Assembly (NCBI GenBank): GCA_934162625.1
Contig: CAKPJM010000017.1
Location: forward strand, 1-23,818
DNA: 23,818 nt
Direction: 5' to 3'
Source: an uncultured Clostridia bacterium
GTDB lineage: Bacteria; Bacillota; Clostridia; TANB77; CAG-508
Below are positions 7,997 to 16,114 of this stretch, piece after piece (the first letter of the stretch is position 1; the number at the start of each line of letters is the position of its first letter). The position numbers and the translations under genes were made by a program. The notes beneath the pieces were generated by a model. The model worked only from the letters and a program-made list of their open reading frames with translations. It had not been told where the DNA came from and ran no database searches.

Positions 7997-8044
7997 ATTA
8001 TATATCTAAAAAAAGTAAATACTGTTGCAATTGCAACAGTATTT
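7997..8044 (-). promoter_or_regulatory. nrdD promoter with 28-bp perfect palindrome (likely operator)
   Basis: AAATACTGTTGCAA and its exact reverse complement meet at 8030/8031. On the coding strand a -10 TATAAT lies at 7997-8002, which places the -35 region (about 8020-8025) inside the palindrome. The core GTTGCAATTGCAAC does not resemble the usual NrdR box. Alternatively the hairpin plus the T7 run behind it (8007-8013) could be a terminator or attenuator. Confidence 0.55.
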
Positions 8045-8134
8045 GTTGAAATTATTTCCTTTCTCGCACCCTTCTAAGGAATTTCGTTTTGTTACATTTT
8101 TATTACAAATTAATTACTTAAATTTATTTTTCCT

Positions 8135-8287
8135 TTAATTTCCAATGTATTGTTTTAATTGTTTTATATTAACATAGTATTCATTAGGGTTATCTGGATT
8201 CAGTAATACTTCTAGTTCTGATATATTCTTATTATCTGCAATTGTTTTTATATCTCCCCATATGTGTTCAATTATAAATGTGTACAT
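8135..8287 (-). CDS. 50-aa ORF, possible remnant beside the tRNA
   Basis: Starts MYTFIIEHIWGDIKTIADNK and ends LKQYIGN; the sequence reads like real protein (mixed polar/hydrophobic, Asn-Pro-rich middle). The frame is open a few codons upstream of the ATG, and there is no clear ribosome site, so it may be the C-terminal remnant of a longer gene rather than a small gene. It lies just downstream of tRNA-Gly, a common integration place. Unknown function. Confidence 0.4.
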   Translation of the reverse strand: MYTFIIEHIWGDIKTIADNKNISELEVLLNPDNPNEYYVNIKQLKQYIGN

Positions 8288-8361
8288 TGTTGTTTTTCTG
8301 TACAAGAAACTAGTCTTCTTATTAAGCTATTGCATACCCATTGCATACTTTTAATAAGCAA

Positions 8362-8403
8362 AAAACCTTATAACTACTGATACTTCAGTAGTTATAAGGT
8401 TTT
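8362..8403 (-). terminator. Terminator of the tRNA-Gly transcript
   Basis: 19-bp perfect stem (8362-8380 with 8385-8403) with loop TACT; on the minus strand the stem ends in a T run. Very strong and probably active in both directions. Confidence 0.9.
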
Positions 8404-8409
8404 AATATT

Positions 8410-8483
<74 letters not shown>

Positions 8484-8504
8484 ATTTCCCTGCTACGTTT
8501 ATAG

Positions 8505-8533
8505 ATTATAAACTAGGTATTTAAATTTGTCAA
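8505..8533 (-). promoter_or_regulatory. Promoter of tRNA-Gly
   Basis: Perfect consensus on the minus strand: TTGACA (8528-8533), 17-base spacer, TATAAT (8505-8510), about 20 bases before the tRNA. Confidence 0.9.
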
Positions 8534-8585
8534 TACTATTTTTAAATTTTTTTCAAAATTTTCTTCAACTTTTTTTCAATTAATG

Positions 8586-8614
8586 TTTACAAATGAAAAT
8601 AACTAATATAAAAT
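8586..8614 (+). promoter_or_regulatory. Promoter of tsaE-tsaB-rimI
   Basis: TTTACA (8586-8591), 17-base spacer, TAAAAT (8609-8614). Divergent from the tRNA promoter. Confidence 0.6.
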
Positions 8615-8644
8615 ATGGGTAGAATTAATATAAAAGGTGAATTT

Positions 8645-9106
8645 ATGTTTGAATATATATCACATAATGAAGAAGAAACAAAAAAAATAGCTACTGCCCT
8701 TGCAAGTAAACTAGAAACAGGCGATATTGTTGTTTTATCTGGGGATTTAGGTTCTGGTAAAACTAAATTTACTGAGGGTTTTCTCTCTTTTTGGGGATTA
8801 GAAGATGAAATTTCTAGTCCTACATTTACAATAGTAAATGAGCATTCTAAAGACAACACCAATATTTATCATCTGGATGTATACAGATTAGCTGATATGG
8901 GTGAGTTTTATGCAATAGGTGGTATGGAATATTTCACAAATGGAATTTGCGTTATAGAATGGGGAGAATTAATAGAAGATATTTTGCCTAAAAATTATAT
9001 TAAGATAAGCTTTTCAAAAGATAATGAAAATGAATCTATTAGGTACTTAAATTTTAAAGCCTATGGAGAAAGATTACAAAATGTAATTAAGGAGCTTGAA
9101 TTATGA
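8645..9106 (+). CDS. tsaE: tRNA t6A biosynthesis ATPase TsaE
   Basis: 153 aa from MFEYISHNEEE; this start has an AAAGGTGA site, better than the upstream ATG at 8615. TsaE works with TsaB and TsaD to make threonylcarbamoyl-adenosine at position 37 of tRNAs reading ANN codons. Walker A GDLGSGKT (about 35-42) and SPTFTIVNEH, then YHLDVYRL and the WGE motif in IEWGELIED are visible. The stop overlaps the tsaB start by 4 bases (ATGA), so the two are translationally coupled. No CGG. Confidence 0.95.
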   Translation: MFEYISHNEEETKKIATALASKLETGDIVVLSGDLGSGKTKFTEGFLSFWGLEDEISSPTFTIVNEHSKDNTNIYHLDVYRLADMGEFYAIGGMEYFTNGICVIEWGELIEDILPKNYIKISFSKDNENESIRYLNFKAYGERLQNVIKELEL

Positions 9107-9769
9107 AAATTTTAAGTTTATCAACCTCTAGCAATATTGCTACAGTAGCCATATCTGAAGATGATAATTGCATAAAAGAATTAAATATAGATATTCCAAA
9201 GACACATTCTGAAACTTTAGTTCCTTTAATTGATGAGTTATTAAAAGATACAAATATAAAACTTTGTGATATAAATTTAATTGCTTGTGACGTTGGCCCT
9301 CGGTTCTTTTACTGGAATAAGAATTGGAATTTCAACAGTAAAGGCAATGGCACAATCTTTGAATATACCAGTTGTAAGTGTATCCTCATTAGAAGCCTTA
9401 GCATATAATGTGGTTTCTGAAAACAGAAACATTTGCTCTTTAATAGATGCTAGGAATAATCAAGTGTACTGTGGAATATTTGATAAAAACTACAAGTTAT
9501 TGAATGATTATATTGCAGATGATATAAATAATGCATTAGAAATTGTAAAAAAGTATGGTGATATGTTTTTTGTTGGTGATGGAGCAATTCTTCATAAAGA
9601 TTTGCTTAATTTTAATGATTTTAATTACGAAAATATCATACATTCTAAAAATATTGCTAAATGTGCATATACTAAATTTAAATGTAATAATACAGAAACA
9701 GCAGATTCTATTGTTCCATTATATTTAAGAAAATCCCAAGCAGAAAGGATGAGACAATCTAATGGATAA
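9103..9769 (+). CDS. tsaB: tRNA t6A biosynthesis protein TsaB, with +1 frame break at CGG
   Basis: TsaB is the ASKHA-fold partner that holds TsaD in the t6A complex; the complex is essential in most bacteria. N-part MKILSLSTSSNIATVAI... (66 aa) ends at VGP; the family motif VGPGSFTGIRIG is split because an extra C (9301) makes the zero frame CGG. Skipping it gives the motif exactly, then AQSLNIPVVSVSSLEALAY and a normal end, 221 aa in total, usual for TsaB. Without the skip, 35 unrelated residues follow before a stop. It is coupled to tsaE and rimI by overlaps on both sides, so the locus is otherwise intact. Confidence 0.95.
9301..9303 (+). other. Candidate +1 recoding site CGG (tsaB)
   Basis: Zero frame GGC CCT CGG TTC; skipping C9301 gives GGC CCT GGT TCT TTT ACT GGA, the invariant GPGSFTG. 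Only site of the five with GGT rather than GGA after the skip. Confidence 0.85.
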
Positions 9770-10208
9770 TTTAGAACTCTCTGAAATGACATTACTAGAT
9801 TTGGAAACCATCCAAGATATTCTTATTAGTGACTTTGATGATTTTTGGTCTGTTAACACATTAAAAAGTGAACTTCAAAATCCTAATTCAAAATATATAG
9901 TAGCTAGATTTGATAACACTATTGTAGGATTTGGTGGAATTTGGAAAGCTGTAGATGATATTCATATAACTGATATTGTGGTAAAAAAAGCTCAAAGAAA
10001 TAATGGAATTGGAAGTGCAATTCTTTCTAAATTAATAGAAATTTCAAAATTTGATAAAAATATAAAAAGTTTAACATTAGAAGTAAATTCTAATAACACT
10101 ACTGCTCAAAAATTATATGAAAAATTTGATTTTAAAAAAGTAGGATTAAGAAAAAAATATTATAATAATACTGATGATGCTATTATAATGACAAAACAGC
10201 TAAATTAA
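9762..10208 (+). CDS. rimI: Ribosomal protein S18-alanine N-acetyltransferase (GNAT)
   Basis: 148 aa, normal length. Acetylates protein N-termini, classically S18; regularly found next to tsaB. The acetyl-CoA loop is VVKKAQRNNGIGSAIL (about 73-88), with the typical LEVNSNNTTAQKLYEKFDFKKVGLRKKYY block after it. ATG lies inside the end of tsaB (8-base overlap). No CGG. Confidence 0.9.
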   Translation: MDNLELSEMTLLDLETIQDILISDFDDFWSVNTLKSELQNPNSKYIVARFDNTIVGFGGIWKAVDDIHITDIVVKKAQRNNGIGSAILSKLIEISKFDKNIKSLTLEVNSNNTTAQKLYEKFDFKKVGLRKKYYNNTDDAIIMTKQLN

Positions 10209-10212
10209 CATC

Positions 10213-10230
10213 GTAGGAATACCTTCCTAC
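10213..10230 (+). other. Small hairpin between rimI and the protease gene
   Basis: GTAGGAA pairs with TTCCTAC around a TACC loop. No T run follows, so it is more likely an mRNA processing or stability element than a terminator. Confidence 0.35.
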
Positions 10231-10270
10231 AGTTATCAACATACAAATGTAAAATTGAAAGGAGATACAG

Positions 10271-12649
10271 ATGAAAAAAAATGAATTAAGTTATAAGGAT
10301 TTAAAAAATGTTTGTAATCCAAATATTTTTAAATTCGAAACAACAGATGAATTAGATGGAACAGATGCAATTTATGGACAAGATAGAGGAATTAAGGCTT
10401 TAGAATTTGGATTAAATGTTGATTCAAAAGGATACAATTTATATATAGAGGGTCCTTCTGGTGTAGGAAAAACAATGTATGCAAAAAAATATATTACTAA
10501 ACTTGCATCTAAGAAAAAAGTCCCAGATGATTGGTGCTATATATATAATTTTGATGACCCTAATGAACCTATTGCCGTTTCTTTACCTGCTAGTTCAGGA
10601 AGAGACTTCAAAAATGACATGGACTTCTTTATAACAGATGTTAAAAATGATATAAAACTTACTTTTAAAAATGATGACTTTGAAAAGCAAAAAAATTTAA
10701 TGCAAAGTGAATTTGAAAAGAAAAAAAATGATTTACTAGCTAAACTAAATAAAACTTCTTTGAAGAGTGGTTTTCAAGTTAAAGCTACTCAAAGTGGAGT
10801 TTATATGATGCCTGTAATAGACGGTAAAGCTTTAGAGGAAGAAGAATTTGACAAACTAGATGATAAAACAAAAAAGGTCTTTGAGGAAAACTCATCTGTT
10901 GTTCAGTCTCAAATTATTGAAGCAATTAATCAAATTAAAACTTTAGAAAAAGCAAACAATCAAAAAATTGAAGAATGGCAATCTAATATAGCTCTTATAA
11001 CTATTAACAGTCATATAAATCCATTAAAAGCAAAATACAAAAAATCTAAAAAAGTAGTCTATTTTTTAGATAATGTAAAAAACGATATATTAAAAAATAT
11101 TAATCTTTTTATAAATGAAGATACTTTAAGTAATAAAAAGCAGGTTCAAAAAGAAGAATCTATTAAGCCATGGCTTAATTACAGAGTAAATTTATTTGTA
11201 GATAATAGTAATCTTGAAGGTGCTCCTGTAATTATGGATTCAAATTATCAGTACCATAATTTGTTTGGTAAACTAGAATATGAAAATCAATATGGTATGC
11301 TAAAAACTGATTTTACTATGCTTAAACCCGGTCTTTTGCATAAAGCAAATGGAGGGTATATCATTCTTCAAGCAAGCGATTTATTAGCAAACCAAATATG
11401 CTATGATACTTTAAAGAAGGCATTGCTTGTTAAAGAATTAAATATAGAAAATAATATGGAACAACGTTCATATATGGTAATGATTTCTTTAAAGCCAGAA
11501 CCAATTCCTTTAAATGTAAAAGTTTTATTATTGGGTGATTCTGAAATTTACCATGCGTTGCTTGCTCTAGATCCAGAATTTAAAAAATTATTTAAAATAA
11601 AGTCTGAATTTGAAGAATCTGCACCTAGAACAGATGCTAATATGTTAAAACTTGCCAACTTTGTTCACAGTTTTTCAAAAAAAGAAGGCATGCTTCCTTT
11701 AGACAAAGGAGCAATGGCAAGAGTTGTAGAATTTGCTTCTAGGATATCAGATGATAAAACTAAATTGTCTACAAAATTCAATGAAATAGGTGAAATAGTT
11801 GCAGAATCTTCAACTTGGGCAAGACTTTCTAGAAAAAGAATAGTTACACAAGATTTCATTGATAAAACACTTGCTGAAAGAATTGATAGAATAAAAAAAT
11901 ACGATTCAAGATATTTAGAAATGATTAAAGAAAACACCCTTCTAATTACAACATCTGGATTTGAAGTTGGTGTTATAAATGGCCTTACTGTTATGACCAT
12001 TGGAGATTATAGTTTTGGAAAGCCTGCAAGAATAACAGCTAATACTTATATGGGAAAAGAAGGTATTATAAACATAGAACGTGAAGCAGAAATGTCTGGT
12101 CCTACACATTCAAAAGGTGTATTAATACTTTCTGGATATTTAGGTGAAACTTTTGCTCAGGATTTTCCTTTATCTCTTAATGCAAGTTTATGTTTTGAAC
12201 AATTATATAACGGCGTTGATGGTGATAGTGCATCTAGCACCGAAGCATATGCTATACTTTCTAGTCTGTCTGAAATTCCTATTAACCAAGCGATTGCAGT
12301 TACTGGGTCTGTAAACCAAAAAGGATTTATCCAACCAATTGGTGGAGTTAATGAAAAGATAGAAGGTTTCTATCAAGTTTGTAAAGATAGAGGTTTAGAT
12401 GGAAGTCATGGAGTTATAATACCTATACAAAATGTTAGAAACTTAAATTTATCTGATGAAGTTATAGAGAGTGTAAAATCTGGAGAATTTCATATATATG
12501 CAATTTCTACACTAGATGAAGGAATAGAAATTTTGACCGGTGTACCTGCTGGAAAGAAGAACAAAAGCGGAAAGTTTCCTGCTGGAACTATTAAATATTT
12601 AGCATACGAAAAATTAAAACATTATAATGAAAATACTAAAAATAAATAA
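10271..12649 (+). CDS. LonB-like ATP-dependent protease (AAA_32 / YcbZ type)
   Basis: 792 aa with a good GGAGAT site. An AAA+ ATPase joined to a Lon-type Ser-Lys protease, acting as a soluble degrader of proteins. Walker A GPSGVGKT at 61-68, a long charged insertion with coiled-coil character (about 125-240), and the protease domain with GVDGDSASS, where Ser653 and Lys696 (GGVNEKIEGF) would form the dyad; the 43-residue spacing equals that of E. coli Lon. It lacks the LON substrate-binding N-domain, as is normal for this subfamily. It follows rimI by 62 bases on the same strand. The five CGG triplets are all out of phase. Confidence 0.9.
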   Translation: MKKNELSYKDLKNVCNPNIFKFETTDELDGTDAIYGQDRGIKALEFGLNVDSKGYNLYIEGPSGVGKTMYAKKYITKLASKKKVPDDWCYIYNFDDPNEPIAVSLPASSGRDFKNDMDFFITDVKNDIKLTFKNDDFEKQKNLMQSEFEKKKNDLLAKLNKTSLKSGFQVKATQSGVYMMPVIDGKALEEEEFDKLDDKTKKVFEENSSVVQSQIIEAINQIKTLEKANNQKIEEWQSNIALITINSHINPLKAKYKKSKKVVYFLDNVKNDILKNINLFINEDTLSNKKQVQKEESIKPWLNYRVNLFVDNSNLEGAPVIMDSNYQYHNLFGKLEYENQYGMLKTDFTMLKPGLLHKANGGYIILQASDLLANQICYDTLKKALLVKELNIENNMEQRSYMVMISLKPEPIPLNVKVLLLGDSEIYHALLALDPEFKKLFKIKSEFEESAPRTDANMLKLANFVHSFSKKEGMLPLDKGAMARVVEFASRISDDKTKLSTKFNEIGEIVAESSTWARLSRKRIVTQDFIDKTLAERIDRIKKYDSRYLEMIKENTLLITTSGFEVGVINGLTVMTIGDYSFGKPARITANTYMGKEGIINIEREAEMSGPTHSKGVLILSGYLGETFAQDFPLSLNASLCFEQLYNGVDGDSASSTEAYAILSSLSEIPINQAIAVTGSVNQKGFIQPIGGVNEKIEGFYQVCKDRGLDGSHGVIIPIQNVRNLNLSDEVIESVKSGEFHIYAISTLDEGIEILTGVPAGKKNKSGKFPAGTIKYLAYEKLKHYNENTKNK

Positions 12650-12655
12650 TTATTA

Positions 12656-12688
12656 AAGAACAAAACGGCTTAAAGTCGCTTTGTTCTT
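12656..12688 (+). terminator. Hairpin after the protease gene
   Basis: AAGAACAAA pairs with TTTGTTCTT, with a second inner helix (CGGCT/AGTCG) separated by a 1x1 mismatch. No long T run, so weak as a terminator by itself. Confidence 0.5.
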
Positions 12689-12710
12689 GTCTATATAGGC
12701 TTGACAGTTA

Positions 12711-12740
12711 AAAAAGAAACCTCATACGAGGTTTCTTTTT
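12711..12740. terminator. Bidirectional terminator between convergent genes
   Basis: 13-bp perfect stem AAAAAGAAACCTC / GAGGTTTCTTTTT with loop ATAC, with A and T runs at the two ends. It serves the plus-strand protease gene and overlaps the stop of the minus-strand peptidase gene. Confidence 0.85.
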
Positions 12741-15390
12741 ATTTAATGTCTTTTAGGGTTCTATATTTAATAAATTTCAATATAACAATTGACATTGTTC
12801 CTATTAATATAATTACAAAAGTAATTTTTATTCCTGCATTTGGAAATTTTTTGTTGGCTACAGTGCCATCAGCACTGCTATCAGGCTTAACTGTTTTATC
12901 TCCTTTATATATATCATCATCTGTATTCGTTTTCTTTGTAACTGTTAGTTCACATGTTGCTTGTTTATCTCCATCCTCGCTTATTGCTTTTATTATAGTT
13001 TTTCCTTCTTTAACAGCAGTTATCACACCCGCTTCTGTAATTGTTGCCACAGATGTATCTGAGCTTTCCCATTTTATATTTTTATTACTAGCATTGCTTG
13101 GTGTGAAACTTACTATTAAGTTAGTTGTATCTCCAACTTGTACTGTCTTTTGAGTTTTATTTAATTCAATTTTCTCTACATGGACAATTGTCTCTTCTTT
13201 TGTTACATTTATTTTACAGCTTGCAATTTTTCCACCATCTTCTGTTGTTACTGTTATTGTTGTTGTTCCTTTCTTCTTTGCTGTTACCACTCCACCATTT
13301 ACTGTTGCTACATCTTCATTTGCACTACTCCATGTTACATTCTTATTTGTTGCTGTACTTGGGATTATTTTTTCTACTAGTCTTCCTGTTTTTCCTACAC
13401 CTAATGATATTTCCTGTTTATCAAGACTAATTGATTGAACAGCTATTATTTCTTGTTTTTTTTCATTTACTGTAACTTCACAACTTGCAGTTTTTCCGCC
13501 ATCCTCTGTTGTTACTGTTATTGTTGTTGTTCCTTTCTTCTTTGCTGTTACCACTCCACCATTTACTGTTGCTACATCTTCATTTGCACTACTCCATGTT
13601 ACATTCTTATTTGTTGCTGTACTTGGTTTTACAGTTTCTAATAAAGTAACCGTACTTCCCTCTTCTACACTTACTGTACTATTATTTAGTTCAATTCCTG
13701 TTACTGGTATTTCTGCTGAAGCATCAACAAAACTAGTAAAAGCTTTTATACATACATCTGTATTTTCTAAAGTCCCTGTTACATCTGTATTTTCTAAAGT
13801 CCCTGTTAGTCCTACTTTTGTTCCATTAATGTCATTCCAGTTTATTCCATCATTTGAGTAAAAGCTTCGTAATTTGCCACTTTTCGCATTATTATAGAAA
13901 TTGCTTATAAAAGTAATTCCTGTATCTTTAAGATTGCATTCTGTTGGCAAAGATGCCCCTTTAGCATTTGTATATTTAACTTTTATTGCAAATTTTTCCC
14001 CTGTTAGCTTTTTTGGATTAGGAAGTTTTATGCAATGATATCCAGCTTCTAGAGCATTTTCTGAAGAATAAACTAATTCTGAATTATTAAGCTCATCATC
14101 AGCTCCATTTAGATATATTTCTATTCCTTCTGCATCTAAAAGATATATTCCAATTTCGTTTAAATATTCTATTTTTCCATTTTTGTTATCTCTTGTAAAT
14201 TTAACGCCACCATATATAGCCTCTCCTCCAGAACTAAGTGGTAGATTTGCTCCTAGTTCATCATACTGATAGATTTTATCATAATCTATGATACTTTCTA
14301 AATTGTCAATACCATATAAAGATGACTCTATAAATATGTCTTCATAAGATACATACATATATCCATTTTCTCCAAAATCAGTTCCATAAGAATTTAAAAT
14401 TATATAAGCTCCTGGTGATGATGGTTGACAGCCCTCCTTAAAATTTGTTGTTTTATAAGTGTCATCCCATCCTACTATAGTAATAGCATGATTTATTTTC
14501 TCTGCATTGTTACAAAAATAGGCAGAATTTTCTTGATTATAATATGACGTGTTGTATGTTCCATTTTGGTCTATTTTTATATCTGAATACATTACTGCTG
14601 ATATTGCTCCATCTTCTTTTATATGTTGTTTTATAAGATTTCTAATTGCTTTTACTTCTTCAGCTGTATATTCTGTTTTCCCGTCACCTTTGTAGTATTT
14701 TATACTACCATTTTCATATCTTTTACTTATGCTTGGGAAAAATGTAACATCATTTATTTTTGCTTTAATTTCTGCTTTTGGGTCTGTTATATCATCTATA
14801 GGAGTCAATTTATATTCTTCCGTATTGTAATAGTCCTCAAATTTCATACTCTCTTCTAATACGGGTCCTTTTCCACTTGTGCAATAGGCAGTAGCTAGAT
14901 AGCCATTTCCACCATTTCCAAATTCTCTATTAAACATTTTTGCTGATATATATTCCATATGTATTGGTGAATATTCAATACTTTCTGATTTCTGTTTTGC
15001 CAAACTAGTTTCTAATACACTAGTAGAAGAAAATGCCCAACATGCTCCTGTAGTATACTGGTTTTTATTTATTATTTTTATTCCATTAAGATTTTTACTA
15101 GATTCCCTTAAATCATATGAATCTCCTAAAATATTTTCACGGCTTGCTAACATAGCTTTGTAATTAGATCTTTTTATGCTTTTTTTTAAGTCGATTTCAT
15201 AATATGCTGGTTCAATTGAATTTTTTCTTTCTTCTTCAGATAAATTTTCCCACTTTTTGTATTCTGCTGATTTTTCTCCTAGTTCTAATTCATTTGTTGC
15301 AAATACATTAGTATAATTAAGTGTTATTATTGCTAACAAAACAATAACAATTTTCGACACAAATTTTTTAGAATTTTCATTTGTCTTCAT
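12739..15390 (-). CDS. Secreted papain-family (C1) cysteine protease with three Ig-like (Big_2) domains and wall-anchor-like end
   Basis: 883 aa, start ATG with AGGGGTGAT site. Signal peptide at 1-31 (basic start, hydrophobic core, cut after VFA). The C1 domain shows the oxyanion Gln111, catalytic Cys117 (GACWAFS), His301 (INHAITIVGWDD) and Asn333 (ILNSYGTDFGENGY), so it should be active. A beta-rich C1-associated region follows (about 365-555). Three Big_2-type repeats lie at about 560-815 (ELNNSTVSVEEG..., SLDKQEISLGVG..., ELNKTQKTVQVG...). The end has FPNAG, a hydrophobic stretch and a basic tail (KYRTLKDIK), which resembles a sortase signal but is not canonical LPXTG; plain membrane anchoring is the alternative. 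Function: probable surface protease that digests host or dietary protein. Recent internal duplications are visible at DNA level. The five CGG triplets are out of phase. Confidence 0.88.
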   Translation of the reverse strand: MKTNENSKKFVSKIVIVLLAIITLNYTNVFATNELELGEKSAEYKKWENLSEEERKNSIEPAYYEIDLKKSIKRSNYKAMLASRENILGDSYDLRESSKNLNGIKIINKNQYTTGACWAFSSTSVLETSLAKQKSESIEYSPIHMEYISAKMFNREFGNGGNGYLATAYCTSGKGPVLEESMKFEDYYNTEEYKLTPIDDITDPKAEIKAKINDVTFFPSISKRYENGSIKYYKGDGKTEYTAEEVKAIRNLIKQHIKEDGAISAVMYSDIKIDQNGTYNTSYYNQENSAYFCNNAEKINHAITIVGWDDTYKTTNFKEGCQPSSPGAYIILNSYGTDFGENGYMYVSYEDIFIESSLYGIDNLESIIDYDKIYQYDELGANLPLSSGGEAIYGGVKFTRDNKNGKIEYLNEIGIYLLDAEGIEIYLNGADDELNNSELVYSSENALEAGYHCIKLPNPKKLTGEKFAIKVKYTNAKGASLPTECNLKDTGITFISNFYNNAKSGKLRSFYSNDGINWNDINGTKVGLTGTLENTDVTGTLENTDVCIKAFTSFVDASAEIPVTGIELNNSTVSVEEGSTVTLLETVKPSTATNKNVTWSSANEDVATVNGGVVTAKKKGTTTITVTTEDGGKTASCEVTVNEKKQEIIAVQSISLDKQEISLGVGKTGRLVEKIIPSTATNKNVTWSSANEDVATVNGGVVTAKKKGTTTITVTTEDGGKIASCKINVTKEETIVHVEKIELNKTQKTVQVGDTTNLIVSFTPSNASNKNIKWESSDTSVATITEAGVITAVKEGKTIIKAISEDGDKQATCELTVTKKTNTDDDIYKGDKTVKPDSSADGTVANKKFPNAGIKITFVIILIGTMSIVILKFIKYRTLKDIK
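13220..13626. repeat. Near-identical duplicated Big_2 segment
   Basis: 13220-13362 and 13484-13626 match at all but three of 143 bases, offset by 264 bp (88 codons, one Ig-like repeat). Points to recent duplication or gene conversion inside the protease gene. Confidence 0.9.
13754..13807. repeat. 27-bp tandem repeat, two copies
   Basis: Two identical 27-bp units in frame, encoding GTLENTDVT twice just before the Ig-like repeats. Likely slippage-prone linker. Confidence 0.9.
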
Positions 15391-15616
15391 TCTATCACCC
15401 CTATTTATTACAATAAAATAATATCATATATATGAATAAATTTAAACCTTTTAAAAGAAATGTTGTTTTCTTTTCATATTGTTGTAACGTTTTTGTAATA
15501 TTAGGCTTTTAACAAAATAAGAAAGGCATTTTGATGCCACTCGCTTTGCTCGGGCAGAGCTATGGAAATCTAAGCCTGTTATATACGCAAAAATCTTCGA
15601 TTTTCATATACATAAA
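15391..15616. other. Spacer upstream of the protease gene, with one hairpin
   Basis: No gene seen. GCTTTGC (15543-15549) pairs with GCAGAGC (15554-15560) around a TCGG loop, a GC-rich island in AT-rich DNA that looks like a dispersed clostridial repeat. The promoter of the protease gene should lie at 15391-15500 but I cannot place it. Confidence 0.45.
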
Positions 15617-15646
15617 AAAAAGCATTCATAAATTAGAATGCTTTTT
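15614..15646 (-). terminator. Terminator of the rplS operon
   Basis: AAAAAGCATTC (15617-15627) pairs with GAATGCTTTTT (15636-15646). Read on the minus strand it ends in a run of eight T, 13 bases after the rplS stop. Confidence 0.9.
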
Positions 15647-15658
15647 AATATTAATATA

Positions 15659-16114
15659 TTATTCTGCTTTTGTTTCTTCAACTGTTTCTGTAGCTTCTGC
15701 TGGTGCTTCTTCTACAGCTGGTGCTTCTGCCAATTCTTCTTTGATTGTAACTTCTTTAGTTTCAATTCTTGCACCTACTTTTTCTTTAGTCTTAGCAGAT
15801 TTTCCAAGTCTATCTCTTAAATAATAAAGTTTTGCTCTTCTTGCTTTACCAACTCTAACTACCTCAACTTTTTCAACTGCTGGTGAATGAATTAAGAATG
15901 TTTTTTCAACACCTACTCCGTAAGAAGTTTTTCTTACTGTAAATGTTGCATTTACTCCTCCACCTTGTTTTTTAATTATTATTCCTTCGAAAACTTGGAT
16001 TCTCTCTCTGTTTCCTTCTTTTACTCTAACATGAACTTTTACAGTATCTCCAACTTTTAGCAATGGAATTTTATTTTTCATTTGCTCATGCTCTATTGAT
16101 TTTATAATGTCCAT
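15659..16114 (-). CDS. rplS: Ribosomal protein bL19 with acidic tail
   Basis: 151 aa from MDIIKSIEHEQ; AAGGAG lies 8 bases before this ATG, and the A of ATG is the last base of the frame-restored trmD stop (TAATG). A longer open frame upstream of this ATG is just trmD DNA in another phase. bL19 sits at the interface of the 30S and 50S subunits. The core (to ~115) is typical: KVGDTVKVHVRVKEGNRERIQ, GKARRAKLYYLRDR. The last ~35 residues are an Ala/Glu/Thr-rich acidic extension that most bL19 proteins lack. Confidence 0.95.
   Translation of the reverse strand: MDIIKSIEHEQMKNKIPLLKVGDTVKVHVRVKEGNRERIQVFEGIIIKKQGGGVNATFTVRKTSYGVGVEKTFLIHSPAVEKVEVVRVGKARRAKLYYLRDRLGKSAKTKEKVGARIETKEVTIKEELAEAPAVEEAPAEATETVEETKAE

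Noticed and set aside
8017..8044. NrdR box upstream of nrdD
   Set aside because: The palindrome does not match the paired ACAC-type NrdR boxes as I know them; kept only as an unidentified operator.
13125..13641. Plus-strand open frames rich in Leu/Phe/Cys
   Set aside because: They are the antisense of the Ig-like repeats of the minus-strand protease; low-complexity composition and no ribosome sites.
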